This document shows positions 45,276 through 56,462 of a stretch of 64,000 nt of DNA, piece by piece. Position 1 is the stretch's first letter; every line of letters begins with the position of its first letter. Both the position numbers and the translations under genes were made by a program. The DNA comes from Agrostemma githago (lineage: Eukaryota; Streptophyta; Magnoliopsida; Caryophyllales; Caryophyllaceae), in NCBI GenBank assembly GCA_958450325.1, contig OY288262.1:9211081-9275080 (forward strand). The letters run 5' to 3'. Under the pieces are notes generated by a model. That model saw nothing but the letters and a program-made list of their open reading frames with translations. It had not been told where the DNA came from and did no database searches.

Positions 45276-45834
45276 CAGTGGCGGACAGAGGGAGGGGGGG
45301 GACCTCGGGGGGCACGTGCCCCCCATATCCAGTCTAAAATTTGTATTAAGTATGAAAGAAAGTAGAGTTATATCAATTGATTGTCGTTGGATTAGTGGTA
45401 AGAGTTGTGCCTTTCACTCACCTCACCCGAGTTCAACCCGATAAAGTTGAGACTTAAATGTATTTAACCCATTCTATAAGTCGCCGGTTTGAATTGTAAT
45501 TTTGTTCTATAGATAATTTATGCATAAGTAATTTCGTAATTTTTTATTTTACTCTGTAATATTTTTGGTAGATCAGTAATGTAATTACTTTAATAAACCC
45601 ACCATTAGTTTTCAAGAATATTAGAGTTAGAAAAAATGATAACATAAAATAATACTACATCTGTCTTACTAAGATTGACACGTTTCATTAAAATACTCAT
45701 CAGATATACGAGTAATAGTGAAATGAGACAATCTTTTAGCGACGGAGGGTATATAACTATATAAATATATAACAACTCGCGTGATTCGGAAAAAAAAATA
45801 GTGCCCCCCTCAGTCAAAAATCCTACGTCCGCCG
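45276..45834. mobile_element. hAT-type MITE, about 559 bp, with tRNA-like promoter boxes
   Basis: The left end reads CAGTGGCGGACAGAGGGAGG and then GGGGGGCACGTGCCCCCC. The right end GTGCCCCCCT...CCTACGTCCGCC is its imperfect complement. CAGTGGCGGA is a common hAT-family terminus. The flanks ACTATTAA and GATATTAA look like a decayed 8-bp duplication. Inside, TGGATTAGTGG (45389-45399) and AGTTCAACCC (45430-45439) resemble tRNA box A and box B about 40 nt apart. No protein is encoded. Confidence 0.7.
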
Positions 45835-46284
45835 GATATTAATCCTACTAGTATTTTTACTTAACTTTTTTTTGATTATTTATGCTTCCGCTTTATTTTG
45901 AACGTAAAACTATGTATTTTTTTCTATTCACCTCCCTAATCTTCTTTCTTTTAAAGAAGAGTCCAAGGATTGTGTTTTCACACCACCATTGCTCACCATT
46001 TAGAAATCCTAATCTCTGCACGGTGCCTGTTTGATAAGAAAGCTGATATAGAAAAAGTAATAGATCCCTCTAGGCGATTTTTCTCCTTGGGAGGGGGTGA
46101 CCCTAGGTTTTCCTAGGTTGGGATCCTGACATTGTCAGGCCTTTTCAACAACGTTGTCTCTTTCTTTCACCACCAATCTTTCCTCTTTTTGTATTCATTA
46201 TTGGCGACTTTCTCCTTCTATTACTATAACTGTTTTTTTCTGTTTTTGCATGTGCCCTAATCGACGACTTTCGCTCGTGTCGTC

Positions 46285-47571
46285 ATGGATCGCAATGGCC
46301 TCGATCTAAATGTTCTGGGAGAGATTCATGGGACAAATCTGGATGGAGGACATGATACGACAACGGTGGAGTGGCTGGAGGAGGGCGCTAGAACCGATTC
46401 GAGTCTCGGGAAGTGTATCGTCGGACGGTTATGCACGGAGCGTAATATAAACCTCAGGGCCTTAATCGATACAATGATTATGGCTTGGAAAACGAAGGGA
46501 GAGGTGAGAGGGGAAGTTATTGACAGAAAGACCAAACGAGTTACGTTTAAATTTGATCTCGATTCTGATAAGGAGCGCATCCTCGCGGAGCAACCTTGGC
46601 ATTTCGAGCGTCACCTTCTTCTGCTCACTGACTTGCGGGACGACGCCATTGCTACCGAGGTACCCTTGTTTTTTTCCCCAATCTGGGCCCGTATCTACGA
46701 TTTACCGATTGTTGGTCGTTTAAATGCTGAGAACGCTAGTAACATTGGTAATACTTTGGGTTTGTTCGTTAACGTTGATAATTCGGTTAATCCGGATATT
46801 AATCAATCAATGCGTATGAAAGTTATCATTGATGTTCGGAAACCGCTGATGGACTCAATAAATCTGAGAACCAGGGGAGGGAAACAATGGAGAGTCAAGG
46901 TATGCTATGAGAGTCTGTCGCTGTTTTGCTACGTTTGTGGTCATATAGGGCAAGGGGAGAAGGACTGTGGGGAGAGGAGAGGAGCTGTGGGTGAGGGTCG
47001 GAGATTCGGGGATTGGCTCAAAGCCTCCCCTTGGCGTGTGGCGGCCCAAGGGGCGACCAGGGAGGAAATGGGGGGGACGTCGTGCGCACGTAAGCTGTTT
47101 GACGATGACGATGAGAAGAAAAGGGAGGAAGAGCTGGCTAGGATGGTAGAACGCCTACGTGGGGTCTCGATCACTTCCAGTTATAATAATGTTATGGTGA
47201 CCTCTGAGGTTCCAAGTCCGGCAAAAACCGATGCCCTAGTCCAGGATGGGATGGTGGTCGAGGGGGGTAAGGAAGTGGTTGCGAGGGGTTAGGGGGCGGG
47301 TAAAAGGCAGCAGGGGGGTAAACTTCTTACCCGGAAATTCATTAAAATCAATCGGGCTACGAGTGGGGTCGGAGGCCCAACCTTGGTGGCAGGAGAGGAT
47401 ATGGCAGGCGTCGGGATGAAACGTAAAGAACCAACCGGCGATGAGCCTAATGATCGGCCGGTGGAGATGGAGAGTCATGATAGTAAGAGAAGTCGGGGGG
47501 AGAGTGTTGAGATGGAAATAAATTGTCAAGTAGCGGTGACTGGCGGAGACCAGCACCGCGAACAACAATGA
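46285..47571 (+). pseudogene. LINE ORF1, DUF4283 and zinc knuckle, one internal stop
   Basis: ATG at 46285 (MDRNGLDLNVLGE). A DUF4283 region spans about residues 40-150 (LCTERNINLRALIDTMIMAW, FDLDSDKERILAEQPWHF, PIWARIYDLPIVG). A zinc-knuckle region follows at about 209-225: CYVCGHIGQGEKDC, where the His ligand is Gln. An acidic/basic helix (DDDDEKKREEELARMVERL) comes next. A TAG at 47290-47292 interrupts, but the same frame continues open to TGA at 47569-47571. The last codons overlap the ORF2 start as ATGA. It would bind RNA in a working element. Confidence 0.88.
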
Positions 47572-50500
47572 AAATATTAAGCTGGAACTGTCAGGGGTTG
47601 GGCAACCCCCTGACGGTTGGCTCCCTCACCGATATCTGCTGGAGGGAGTGCCCAAACATCGTCTTCATCATGGAGACGATGATGAGCGGGAGTGATCTCG
47701 CTCGGTTACGGAGTAGGTGTGGTTTTGTTGATGGTATTTGTGTAAGTAGTAGGGGAAGGGCAGGTGGTCTTGGCTTATGGTGGAAGGATGTGGATGCGGT
47801 TCTTGTCTCTTATGATCGGAACCATGTTGTCATTGAGGTTAAGAACGAGGCTGGGGAGGCGGCGTGGAGGGCTGCGGGTATCTATGGTTGGCCGGAGCAA
47901 GAAAACAAACATCGTACGTGGGACATGTTACGTAGGATTCGTCAGGCATCACCTCTTCCTTTGGTGATGTTTGGCGATTTCAACGAGATTCTCAGCCCCG
48001 ATGAGAAGGAAGGGGGCCGTCACCGATCGGAAAGGTATATTGATGCTTTTCGGGAGGCTCTGGATACTTGTGCAGTGCACGACTTGGGCTATTCCGGAAG
48101 TAAATTCACGTGGCAACGGGGCCGATTCATAAATAGCTTCATCCGGGAGAGGCTGGATCGTTTCGTTGCATCTAGTGACTGGCAGGATATCTTCCCACTA
48201 GCTGTGGTGACTCATTTACCCATTCATGCTTCGGACCATGCTCCTATCATCCTCAATCAGGTGGCGCGGACCGAAAATAGCCCTCAGCTAGGCCTTTCCG
48301 CTTCGAACCTTTATGGGCCTCAGATGAACAATGCGGAGAGGTAGTAAGGGAGGGTTGGGAGGAGTTTCGGGAGTCTAGTATGCTGGAGCGAGTCCGTGGG
48401 TGTTCTAGGCGGCTGAAAAATTGGGCGAAGAGGCGTTTTGGTGACGTGAACCGTAAACTTCGTCAAGCGGAGAAGGAGCTGGGTGTTTGGCAACGAAAAC
48501 CTGCTTCGGCGGACATGCTCTCTACATGTCATCGACTTGCCCAGGAGGTGGCGACTCTGCGGGCTCAAGTTGATACCTATTGGAGGACAAGAGCCAAAGC
48601 ACATGAAATTCGGGATGGGGACAAGAATACTGCCTATTTCCACCATAAAGCCAAACAAAGGAGACGACGAAACTCGATTATTGGTTTATTCGATGAGCAG
48701 GGAGGTTGGAGGACGGGGGAAGAGGAAATTCACGGGGTGGTCCGGAATTATTTTGCAAAACTATTTGGCTCATCCACTCTGCTCCCGGCGGACGCTGTTC
48801 TTGATACCATGAACCCAATTGTTTCGCAGGCTATGAATGATAAGCTGGAGGGTGAAGTAACGGATGAGGAGATCCGTGAGGCCTTATTCCAAATGCACCC
48901 AAACAAAGCCCCGGGCCCAGATGGCATGAGCGCTCTTTTTTACCAAAAATATTGGGGAATTGTCGAACAGGATGTGTGTGCCTATGTTCGAGCGTGGTGG
49001 AGTGGCCAGGCGAACCTACAGGCTGTAAACTCGACGGCTGTGGTACTGATTCCAAAATGTGAAGATCCCAAGTCCATGTCGGAGTTCCGTCCCATTAGTC
49101 TATGCAATGTCCTTTACAAAATCATATCGAAACTGTTGGCTAATAGGCTGAAAACTTTCTTGGACGATATTATTCTGAGAATCAGAGCGCTTTCGTCCCC
49201 GGGAGGTTGATCTCCGACAATGCTTTGATCGCCTTCGAAACTTTTCATGCTATGAAAAGAGGAGGGGAAGGTCGGGACGGGAGAGTGGCGCTGAAGTTGG
49301 ACCTGAGTAAGGCTTACGACCGCGTCGAGTGGAGTTTCTTGGAGGCGGTGATGGTGAAGTTGGGTTTTGCTGATTCTTGGAGACGACGAGTGATGGATTG
49401 TGTCACCACGATTACCCACTCCTTTCGGGTTAATGGTAAACATCTTGACCCGGTGAGACCCACTCGTGGGTTACGCCAAGGTGATCCTATCTCCCCATAT
49501 TTGTTCTTACTCTGTGTAGATGTTTTCTCGCACATGTTGAGACAAGCTGTGGAGGTGAAACAGGTTCATGGAGCCCGAGTATGTCGGGGGGCACCCCGTA
49601 TTTCTCATTTATTTTTCGCGGATGATTGTGTTTTATTTGCTAGGGCAAATGTAAGGGAATGCTCTAAGTTAGCTAATATTATTAGCCAGTTTGAAGGAGC
49701 ATCGGGGCAGAAAATTAATTATGCTAAGTCGGAGATTGTTTTTAGCAAGAAAGTCACAAGTCAAGCGCGAGACCGGATTAAGACTCTGCTTGCCGTTAGA
49801 GAGGTCGATCGGTATGAAAAATACTTGGGTCTCCCCACTATTATTGGTAAATCGAAGAAAGCAATTTTTTCGGGCCTGAAAGATCGGATTTGGAAAAAGC
49901 TCCAGGGTTGGAAGGAAAGACTGCTATCTCGTCCGGGTAAGGAGGTGGTAATCAAGGCGCTAGCCCAAGCAATCCCAACTTATATGATGAGTCTTTTCTC
50001 GTTACCGGAGGGGATTATAAGCGAGGTTCACAGTATTATGGCGAAGTTTTGGTGGGGAACGACGGAGTCAAAACGAAAGCTGCATTGGTGGAGCTGGGAT
50101 AAGATGTGTCGCTCGAAGAGGGAAGGGGGTATGGGTTTTCGGCATATGGGTATCTTCAATCAAGCTTTGTTGGCTAAACAAGTTTGGAGGTTTTTCATTC
50201 GGCCGGATTCGCTTGTTAGTGCGGTGTTTAAGGCGCGCTATTTTAAACACTGCTCAATCTTAGAGGCCGAAAGGGGTCATGATCCAAGTTTTATATGGCG
50301 TAGTTTATGGAACGCGAAACCAATCCTTCTCGACGGTCTTCGATGGCGGGTAGGAAATGGCCGGGACATCGAGGTGTGGACTAGCAATTGGGTTCCTGGA
50401 CCCCGGGGCAATGTGTTTCTTCAACCGAATGTGGAAGCCAATCCGAATATGAGGGTGGAGGAGCTAATTGATACGGCGGCGTGTCGATGGAATGTGGCTG

Positions 50501-51657
50501 TGGTCCGTGAGCTTTTTCGTGAGAGGGATGCGGAGTTGATCCTCCAGATCCCCCTTAGCTCTCGTCGACCAGCTGACTCTCTGTTTTGGTGGCCCTCTAA
50601 AGATGGGGAATACTCGGTGAGGTCGGGTTATTGGTTGGGCTCTTGTTCTCGAGCTCCCTCTCCGATTGTCTCTGGGGATGCAGGGTGTGAAGGGGTCTGG
50701 CGTATGATTTGGGGGCTGAAAACATTGCCGAAAATCGCTCACCTCCTTTGGCGTATTTGCTCCGGAACACTTGGGGTCCGAGCGAATCTGTGGAAGCGGC
50801 ACTGTGTTCCGGATTCTAGCTGCCATTTATGTCAGGCTCATGTTGAATCGGAGATCCATGCCCTTTTCGATTGCCAGTGGGTCCAAGATATCTGGATCTC
50901 CAGTGAGTTTTCTGAACTGGTGGAGGCCGCTCCCTCCTCCTCGTGTCAACGAAAACTCGTTTGGCTGCTATCCAATGTATCTGGTGTGTCCCGGGACCGG
51001 TTCCTTGCAATGTTGTGGGCTTTGTGGTTCTGTCGAAATCTTCAGATTTTTGAAGAGAACCCACCTCCGCCTCATACAGTCATTTCGGGGATGATCAAAA
51101 CCGTTGAGGAGTATGGTCGTCAGAGATTTACAGCTGGCTCTTCGCTTGGTCATAATTCTTGCCTGGGGGCCTCTCGTTGGAAGGTGCCTGGGGAGGGCTA
51201 TGTAAAGTTTAACACCGATGCGGCTCTGTTCTCGAACGGGGATGTTGGTTTGGGGGTGATTGGGCGTAATGAGGAAGGAACGGTCATTGTGGCTGGGAGC
51301 CGGAGGTTAGCGGCTGGCTGGGATGTGAAGACGGCGGAGGCTAAGGCACTGGAATTTGGAATCGAGATTGCGGCCAGGATGCAGGTGGACAAAGTGATCC
51401 TGGAGAGCGACTCACTTTCAGTCATCCAAGCTGTTAAGAGGGGACGGAGCTCGAGGGATACGTTTGGTCTGATGATCGAGGACTTACTTGCTTTTAGATC
51501 TCGATTTGTGTCGGTATTGTGGTCTCATGTTAAACGCGACGGTAATGTAGTTGCTCACCACGTTGCTAGACTTTGCCCGAGAAGTGGAGAGGAGTTGATG
51601 TATTTCTCTATGCTCCCTGATGCAATTATTGCGTTAGCGGATATCGATTTAATATAA
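47568..51657 (+). pseudogene. LINE ORF2: endonuclease, RT and RNase H, two frameshifts
   Basis: ATG at 47568 (MKILSWNCQGLGNP) opens an APE-type endonuclease (METMMSG, MFGDFNEIL, RLDRFVAS, ASDHAPII). The frame shifts near 48290 and again near 49175, where one T seems lost from a T run. RT motifs are NKAPGPDGM, IPKCEDPKSMSEFRPI, KLDLSKAYDRVEW, GLRQGDPISPYLF and FADDCVLF (about 49617). A zf-RVT region follows (CHLCQAHVESEIHALFDC). The C-terminal RNase H has FNTDAALFSNGDVGLG, AEAKALEFG, LESDSLSVI and a VAHHVAR end, stopping at 51657. With only two indels and no nonsense codon, it is better preserved than the first LINE. Confidence 0.94.
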
Positions 51658-51711
51658 TATTTCCACTTTTCCTTCAAAAAAAAAAAAAAAAAAAAAGAAA
51701 TCCTAATCTCT

Positions 51712-52967
51712 CATTTAATTTGGCTAACTATTGGTTAATCAATGGGCTACTACTATTCAATGCTTTGTTGGGCCTTCATTCAAAACAAAAAATAGCACAT
51801 AACCAACACCTACAACCATTAAATGCCCCATCTAAAATAGTATTGCACGGTACATATTGTGATTCTATAATGCTCTTTCCAATTAATTTACATACTCAGT
51901 ATATATAGTTAATATCAGCATACTTCGTACACCATCTCCATCAACACGAAATTATCTCATTCTCTACTGAAGTGTATAGCACTACTGCATCTTCCTCGCG
52001 ATGTCTTTAAACAAATAACTCCGCATAAATATATTTCGTAGTATAATTAATGTTTCTAAACTGATACACCGTATATCCATTCTAAATGGGCTATCATATC
52101 ATAGTAGTAGTAGTACATTCTTCCATTTATTAATTAATTCAGTTACTTTTTGACATGTTCATGTATATAATTTATAGGACTTACTTGAAGATGACATTTG
52201 AGGATACAATATTACAGTGCAATGACGAGTACAGTTTGTTTGTTTTTATTTTGTGCGGATGTGCAATGATAAGTTGTATCAATTTATTTTATTATCAAAA
52301 TACATTGATTTATCATAATATTTATGTTTAATTCCGCGATTTCTCACGGGTATTTACACTATAAATAATTAATAATGATTCTATGTATGAAATGAATGAA
52401 GAAGTTGGTGCGTAAAATTTACTTATGATCTGATACAGTGAATCGGTGAAAGTTATAACATAGCTTCATGTTTGCATATTTACGTGCTTGGGTAAAATAA
52501 TGATGACAAAATCGCGTCACAAATTTTTGACGGGTAAAATAATACCTGCTTGGGTAAAATAAAGACAAATAATTTGTTATTAATTTGTTTCATCAAATCA
52601 CGTGATATTATTTAACCCGTCATTGATTTGTGACTGATAATCTAATATATCACTCACAAATAAGAGTTACTCAACAACTAACAATAGAAGAACTTGTTTC
52701 ATACGTATGACAAATAAACCGCCACATCTTCATACGTGGTGATCTGTTTACGTATTTTATCTTCTGAAAGAATTTATCTCAAATTATAAGACATAATACT
52801 CCGTATTAACTTAGCTACTTCACTTGAGTATCAGATTAGGCAAGTACATCGGCGCATTTAATTAAGCACGTAATTGTTGACAGTTTCTTAGGTTTAAATT
52901 GGTATTTTACGACAACACCAATTTTCAATTACTAACAGTTTTTTCTAATTCAATTTTTTCTATCAGC
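51712..52967. other. AT-rich non-coding DNA, possibly a non-autonomous Helitron
   Basis: No gene. It contains one MITE-like hairpin (52516-52634) and leads into a Helitron-like 3' end at 52968-52996, so part may be the body of that Helitron. I could not find a convincing 5' TC terminus. Confidence 0.4.
52516..52634. repeat. hairpin with 27-bp inverted arms
   Basis: GTCACAAATTTTTGACGGGT (left arm from 52516) pairs with ACCCGTCATTGATTTGTGAC (right arm to 52634), with about four mismatches over 27 bp and a 65-bp loop. MITE-like, but I see no clear target duplication. Confidence 0.6.
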
Positions 52968-52996
52968 CCCGTGACGTGTCACGGGTTTCAAACTAG
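52968..52996 (+). mobile_element. Helitron-like 3' terminus
   Basis: An 18-nt hairpin CCCGTGACGTGTCACGGG (52968-52985) is followed by seven bases and CTAG, then T. A short hairpin just before a CTRR end, followed by T, is the Helitron 3' signature. Confidence 0.65.
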
Positions 52997-53027
52997 TATT
53001 ACTATTATTTTGTTTTTTTTTTTAATA

Positions 53028-53360
53028 CTCCCTCCTATTCCACCTTGGCAAATTCTTGTTTCTGACGGAACTATCCGCCATAAATGTGTAACAGATCAAA
53101 TAATACTTATTTGAGTGAATAAGAAAAAGTCATGTGCTACCACTAGCCTTGTCTTTTATAATCCAATGGTATTATTTGACACGTTATTCTCTTGTGACGG
53201 ATATATCCGTCACAAAGGAGACTTACTCTTCCACCTTTTCTTCATCTTTCTTTTGAGCATGAAAATTAAAAAAAGAATAACAAATTGCTTAAAGGTATGA
53301 AAAAGTGGGATGTTAAGTGAAAACGTGGTGTGTTTGTGTAAAGGAACTAAGGAAGGAATA
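53028..53360. other. decayed MITE-like segment with perfect palindrome
   Basis: The left edge CTCCCTCCTATTCCACC after TA looks like a Stowaway-type end. A degenerate right edge may be GGAACTAAGGAAGGAATA near 53343. A perfect 24-nt palindrome with arms TTGTGACGGATA is at 53192-53215, and a related CTGACGGAACTATCCG is near 53062. Confidence 0.4.
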
Positions 53361-53365
53361 AATAA

Positions 53366-53395
53366 CTAGTATAGATCCCGTGCAATAATGCACGG
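53366..53395 (-). mobile_element. Helitron-like 3' terminus, minus strand
   Basis: On the minus strand a hairpin CCGTGCATTATTGCACGG is followed by GATCTATACTAG and T. The element body would extend rightwards. The 5' end was not found. Confidence 0.65.
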
Positions 53396-53762
53396 TAAAT
53401 TTAGAATTTTATATTTAGTGATTACTTATAAATATCTAATTTGATTGGTAAGTTATTAATTTTTCACATTTTTAATCTTTACCTTTTGATTTGAGACCGT
53501 GTCTTCCAAGATTTTGTGAATCGAGTAATCTTACTCAATATAATTTTTTTTCTCACTAATTCCATAACGAGACTTCTTGTATAATGATGATATGCTTTTT
53601 TTTTTTGGCATATTATAGTTGTGTCTCAGACCTAGCTTAGGTAAGACGATCTCAATACTTAGTTTCAATAGTTGTGATATTTATATTTTGTTACGTTATC
53701 ATAAATATTTACGTATTTTTTTTAATAGCTCATTACAATTATTTTCTTTGATTACATAAATA

Positions 53763-53791
53763 CTAGTTTTAATGTCCGTGCGATGCACGGG
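53763..53791 (-). mobile_element. Helitron-like 3' terminus, minus strand
   Basis: On the minus strand CCCGTGCATCGCACGG is followed by ACATTAAAACTAG and T, very close to the commonest plant Helitron end. It lies about 400 bp inside the previous terminus, so the two may be nested. Confidence 0.75.
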
Positions 53792-56325
53792 TGCAACAAA
53801 AATGCAACTAAATCATCCATAATAGTGATAATACTTCATTTTATAATATTGACTGTGATGAACTGTTTATGATATTATTTCAAATAATTGTAATTATGGA
53901 GTTATTGATAATAACTCGACCCGTGACTCGTATAACCCGACCCGTATCCTGACTCCACTCGTATAACTCGACCCGTGACCCGACACGCTCGACTTGTTTG
54001 ACTAGTCTAGTGGCTATATTGATTACTTACTTGCTTAGATAAAAAATGACGCTCATCAAAGTAGGTTAAAAAATTGATCCGCTCAACTCGTTTATTCATA
54101 GGTTAAGATTCAAGACATCTAAATCTTGATCCGTGACTCGATATTTTAAATTACAAATATAAATTAATATTCAATTTAATAAAACATTTTTTATCTTTTG
54201 ATAGTAAATAATTATTAAAATAATTTTAAAAATTCATTGTAATATAAACATTATAATAAAGGAGTATAAAAATAATATTATTAAAATAAATAAAAAGGTA
54301 ATATCGAAAATATTACTCCGTTTTACTTAAAGGTAAAAAAATATACGTTCGAAACTATTTTTCAGCTATATTCTAAGCATAATCCGTCTCGTGACCCGTA
54401 TAACCCGACCCCTATTTGAACTGACCTGTAGTCTAACCCGACATATATAAAGTTATTTAAATAAATTATGTAGTTTAAAAAAGTTTGAGACTACATGTCA
54501 CTCGAAATACCCGTAGTCTAACCCGACATATATTCATTTTGTTTTTAATTATTTAATTATTTTATTTAAGTGTTTTAACTTCATTAAATTTTGAATTAGT
54601 TAAAATAGTTTAATCAAGTTTGCAGTGTTCAAAATTTTTAAATACTTAAATATGATAAATAATTTAAGTTTGTATTTAAGAATTCTAAAACTATTGGAGA
54701 TTACCAACGTCGCTCGAAAAACGTATCGTTTAATTATATTGATAATTGATAGATTGATTGATTGAACATAATTATTTTTTTATATATTAATCAATTTATT
54801 TGAATATGATTTTGTTTCTAATTTTAACTTAAATTATCTAGCACTCTTATTAGTATATAAGTATATTGTTTGCTTATAAATCAGATGACTAAAGTTGTAC
54901 TCTCTAGTTGATCTGAATGACTTGACTTGACCCGTAATCCTAACCCATCCAACCCGTTTTTTCGTAGGTCAACACCTATAAATTTTGATCCACGACTTGA
55001 CTGTCATCAAACCCGATATGTTAGGGTCACGGCCCGACCCGACCTGTCCGTTAAATGCAGTGTAGTTTTATTTTGATGACACCTATAAATGAAATAATAA
55101 TTTATTTTTTTATTGTGTAATATCTTTTAAAACATTTGTTATTTATAATATTTCTATATAAATATGACAAGTAATGAATATAAATAAAATACTCCAATAT
55201 TAAATTAAAAAAACTCTTAAATTTTTTTATTGATATAAAAGGTAAAAAGTTAAAAAAAATGTAATAGTTTTTACCTAAAATTGTAATTTCTCACACCGTA
55301 TTTTCGCAAAAATGTAAATCCAATTCTATTAGGATAATTTTATCTTAATAAATATATCTACTTATATTAGGATAATAATTTTATTTTAATAATAATTCTC
55401 CAAAAATGACGATTATTTGAAATAATCATAACCATTTATGCGTTCCACGCGGTGTCTATTCAAATTTGTTGTTTTCTGAGGGGGTAATTGACAGTTTATA
55501 TAATGGTAATTCTTTGACTCTTAGGGGTGTTAGGATTATTTTGTCTAATACTAAGAGTCAAAGAAGTATTATTTATTATCTAATACTAAAACAAATAGGA
55601 GTATTATTTATCATATCCACTTTTAATATGGATAATATTTAAATTCTTAGTGTTTCATAAAAATTGGATTCCCTCGAAAAAAAAAAGATTCCTTTAATTA
55701 TATATATTGATTTACCTTGAATTAAATTTGGATATTATAATTATAGGATAGGATTTTATTTACTTTGAATTAAAATTGGATATTGTACTCATAAGATATG
55801 ATTTTAATATTAATTTGTTTCCTAATTGAAGCTATGATGTAAGTTTTGGAGGGAAAGCTGTGATGTATAGTAGTAAGAGGATTGATTTAAAAGTGGAAAT
55901 ATTCTGAATGAAAGAAAATAGATATGTTTTTGTTGTAATCTCCTTGTTTTTTTTTGTTCTTCAATCACCTTACAGAAAACACTTACAAACAGGAAATAGA
56001 AATATCCCTAAATCGATATGCTATTTAACAACATTCTGTACTGGGATCCCTCCGAACTCCTAGTCTCCTACCAATCAACAATCAAACAAACAAGTAAAAC
56101 AAACTCGTGCTAAGTAGAATTGATAGCTACGTCGAAATAACAGCTCAGGATTATGTGTACGCAAAAGATAGACCCGATCGAGTGCCAAGTCAGTCCAGTC
56201 CTTACACTGTCGATTACCTCTCGGTGTGGCAACACCAAAAACATTTCAAATTGCACAAAAACATCTATCCCAGTGGCCAGTGGTTATTAGTACTTATTAG
56301 TAATTCATATGTACAATTGAAAACC
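53792..56325. other. AT-rich non-coding DNA with CCCGACCCG remnants
   Basis: 53920-54000, 54385-54440 and 54925-55060 carry repeated ACCCGACCCGT/CCCGACATAT phrases like those at 25066 and 42050. The remainder is AT-rich and has stops in all frames. 56100-56325 probably lies beyond the 3' end of the AP5B1-like gene. Confidence 0.45.
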
Positions 56326-56331
56326 TTTATT
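56326..56331 (-). terminator. putative polyadenylation signal of the AP5B1-like gene
   Basis: AATAAA on the minus strand, about 130 bp beyond the stop codon at 56463-56465. Confidence 0.5.
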
Positions 56332-56462
56332 GGTACAGTACAAAAAATAATTCCCACGTAAAAATGTATGGGAAAATAATTTGAAAAGAAAAACTATGCC
56401 AGCCAAAATTTAAAATAAAAAGAAAATAAGAAAAGGAAGGACCAAAGAGAAGAAGCTGTTAC

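Larger units (their letters stand above)
46002..51711 (+). mobile_element. L1-type LINE with 16-bp target duplication
   Basis: The element 46018-51695 (5.68 kb) is bounded by AGAAATCCTAATCTCT at 46002-46017 and 51696-51711 and ends in about 20 A. The 5' leader (46018-46284) contains GGGAGGGGGTGACCCTAGG. ORF1 and ORF2 follow. It belongs to a different lineage from the LINE at 15124, because ORF2 has a C-terminal RNase H domain. Confidence 0.95.

Noticed and set aside
45381..45445. True tRNA gene
   Set aside because: Only box A-like and box B-like phrases are present; I could not build an acceptor stem or anticodon arm.
56107..56361. 84-codon plus-strand frame beyond the 3' end of the AP5B1-like gene
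   Set aside because: No domain and no coding pattern; it covers the putative poly(A) signal of the opposite strand.
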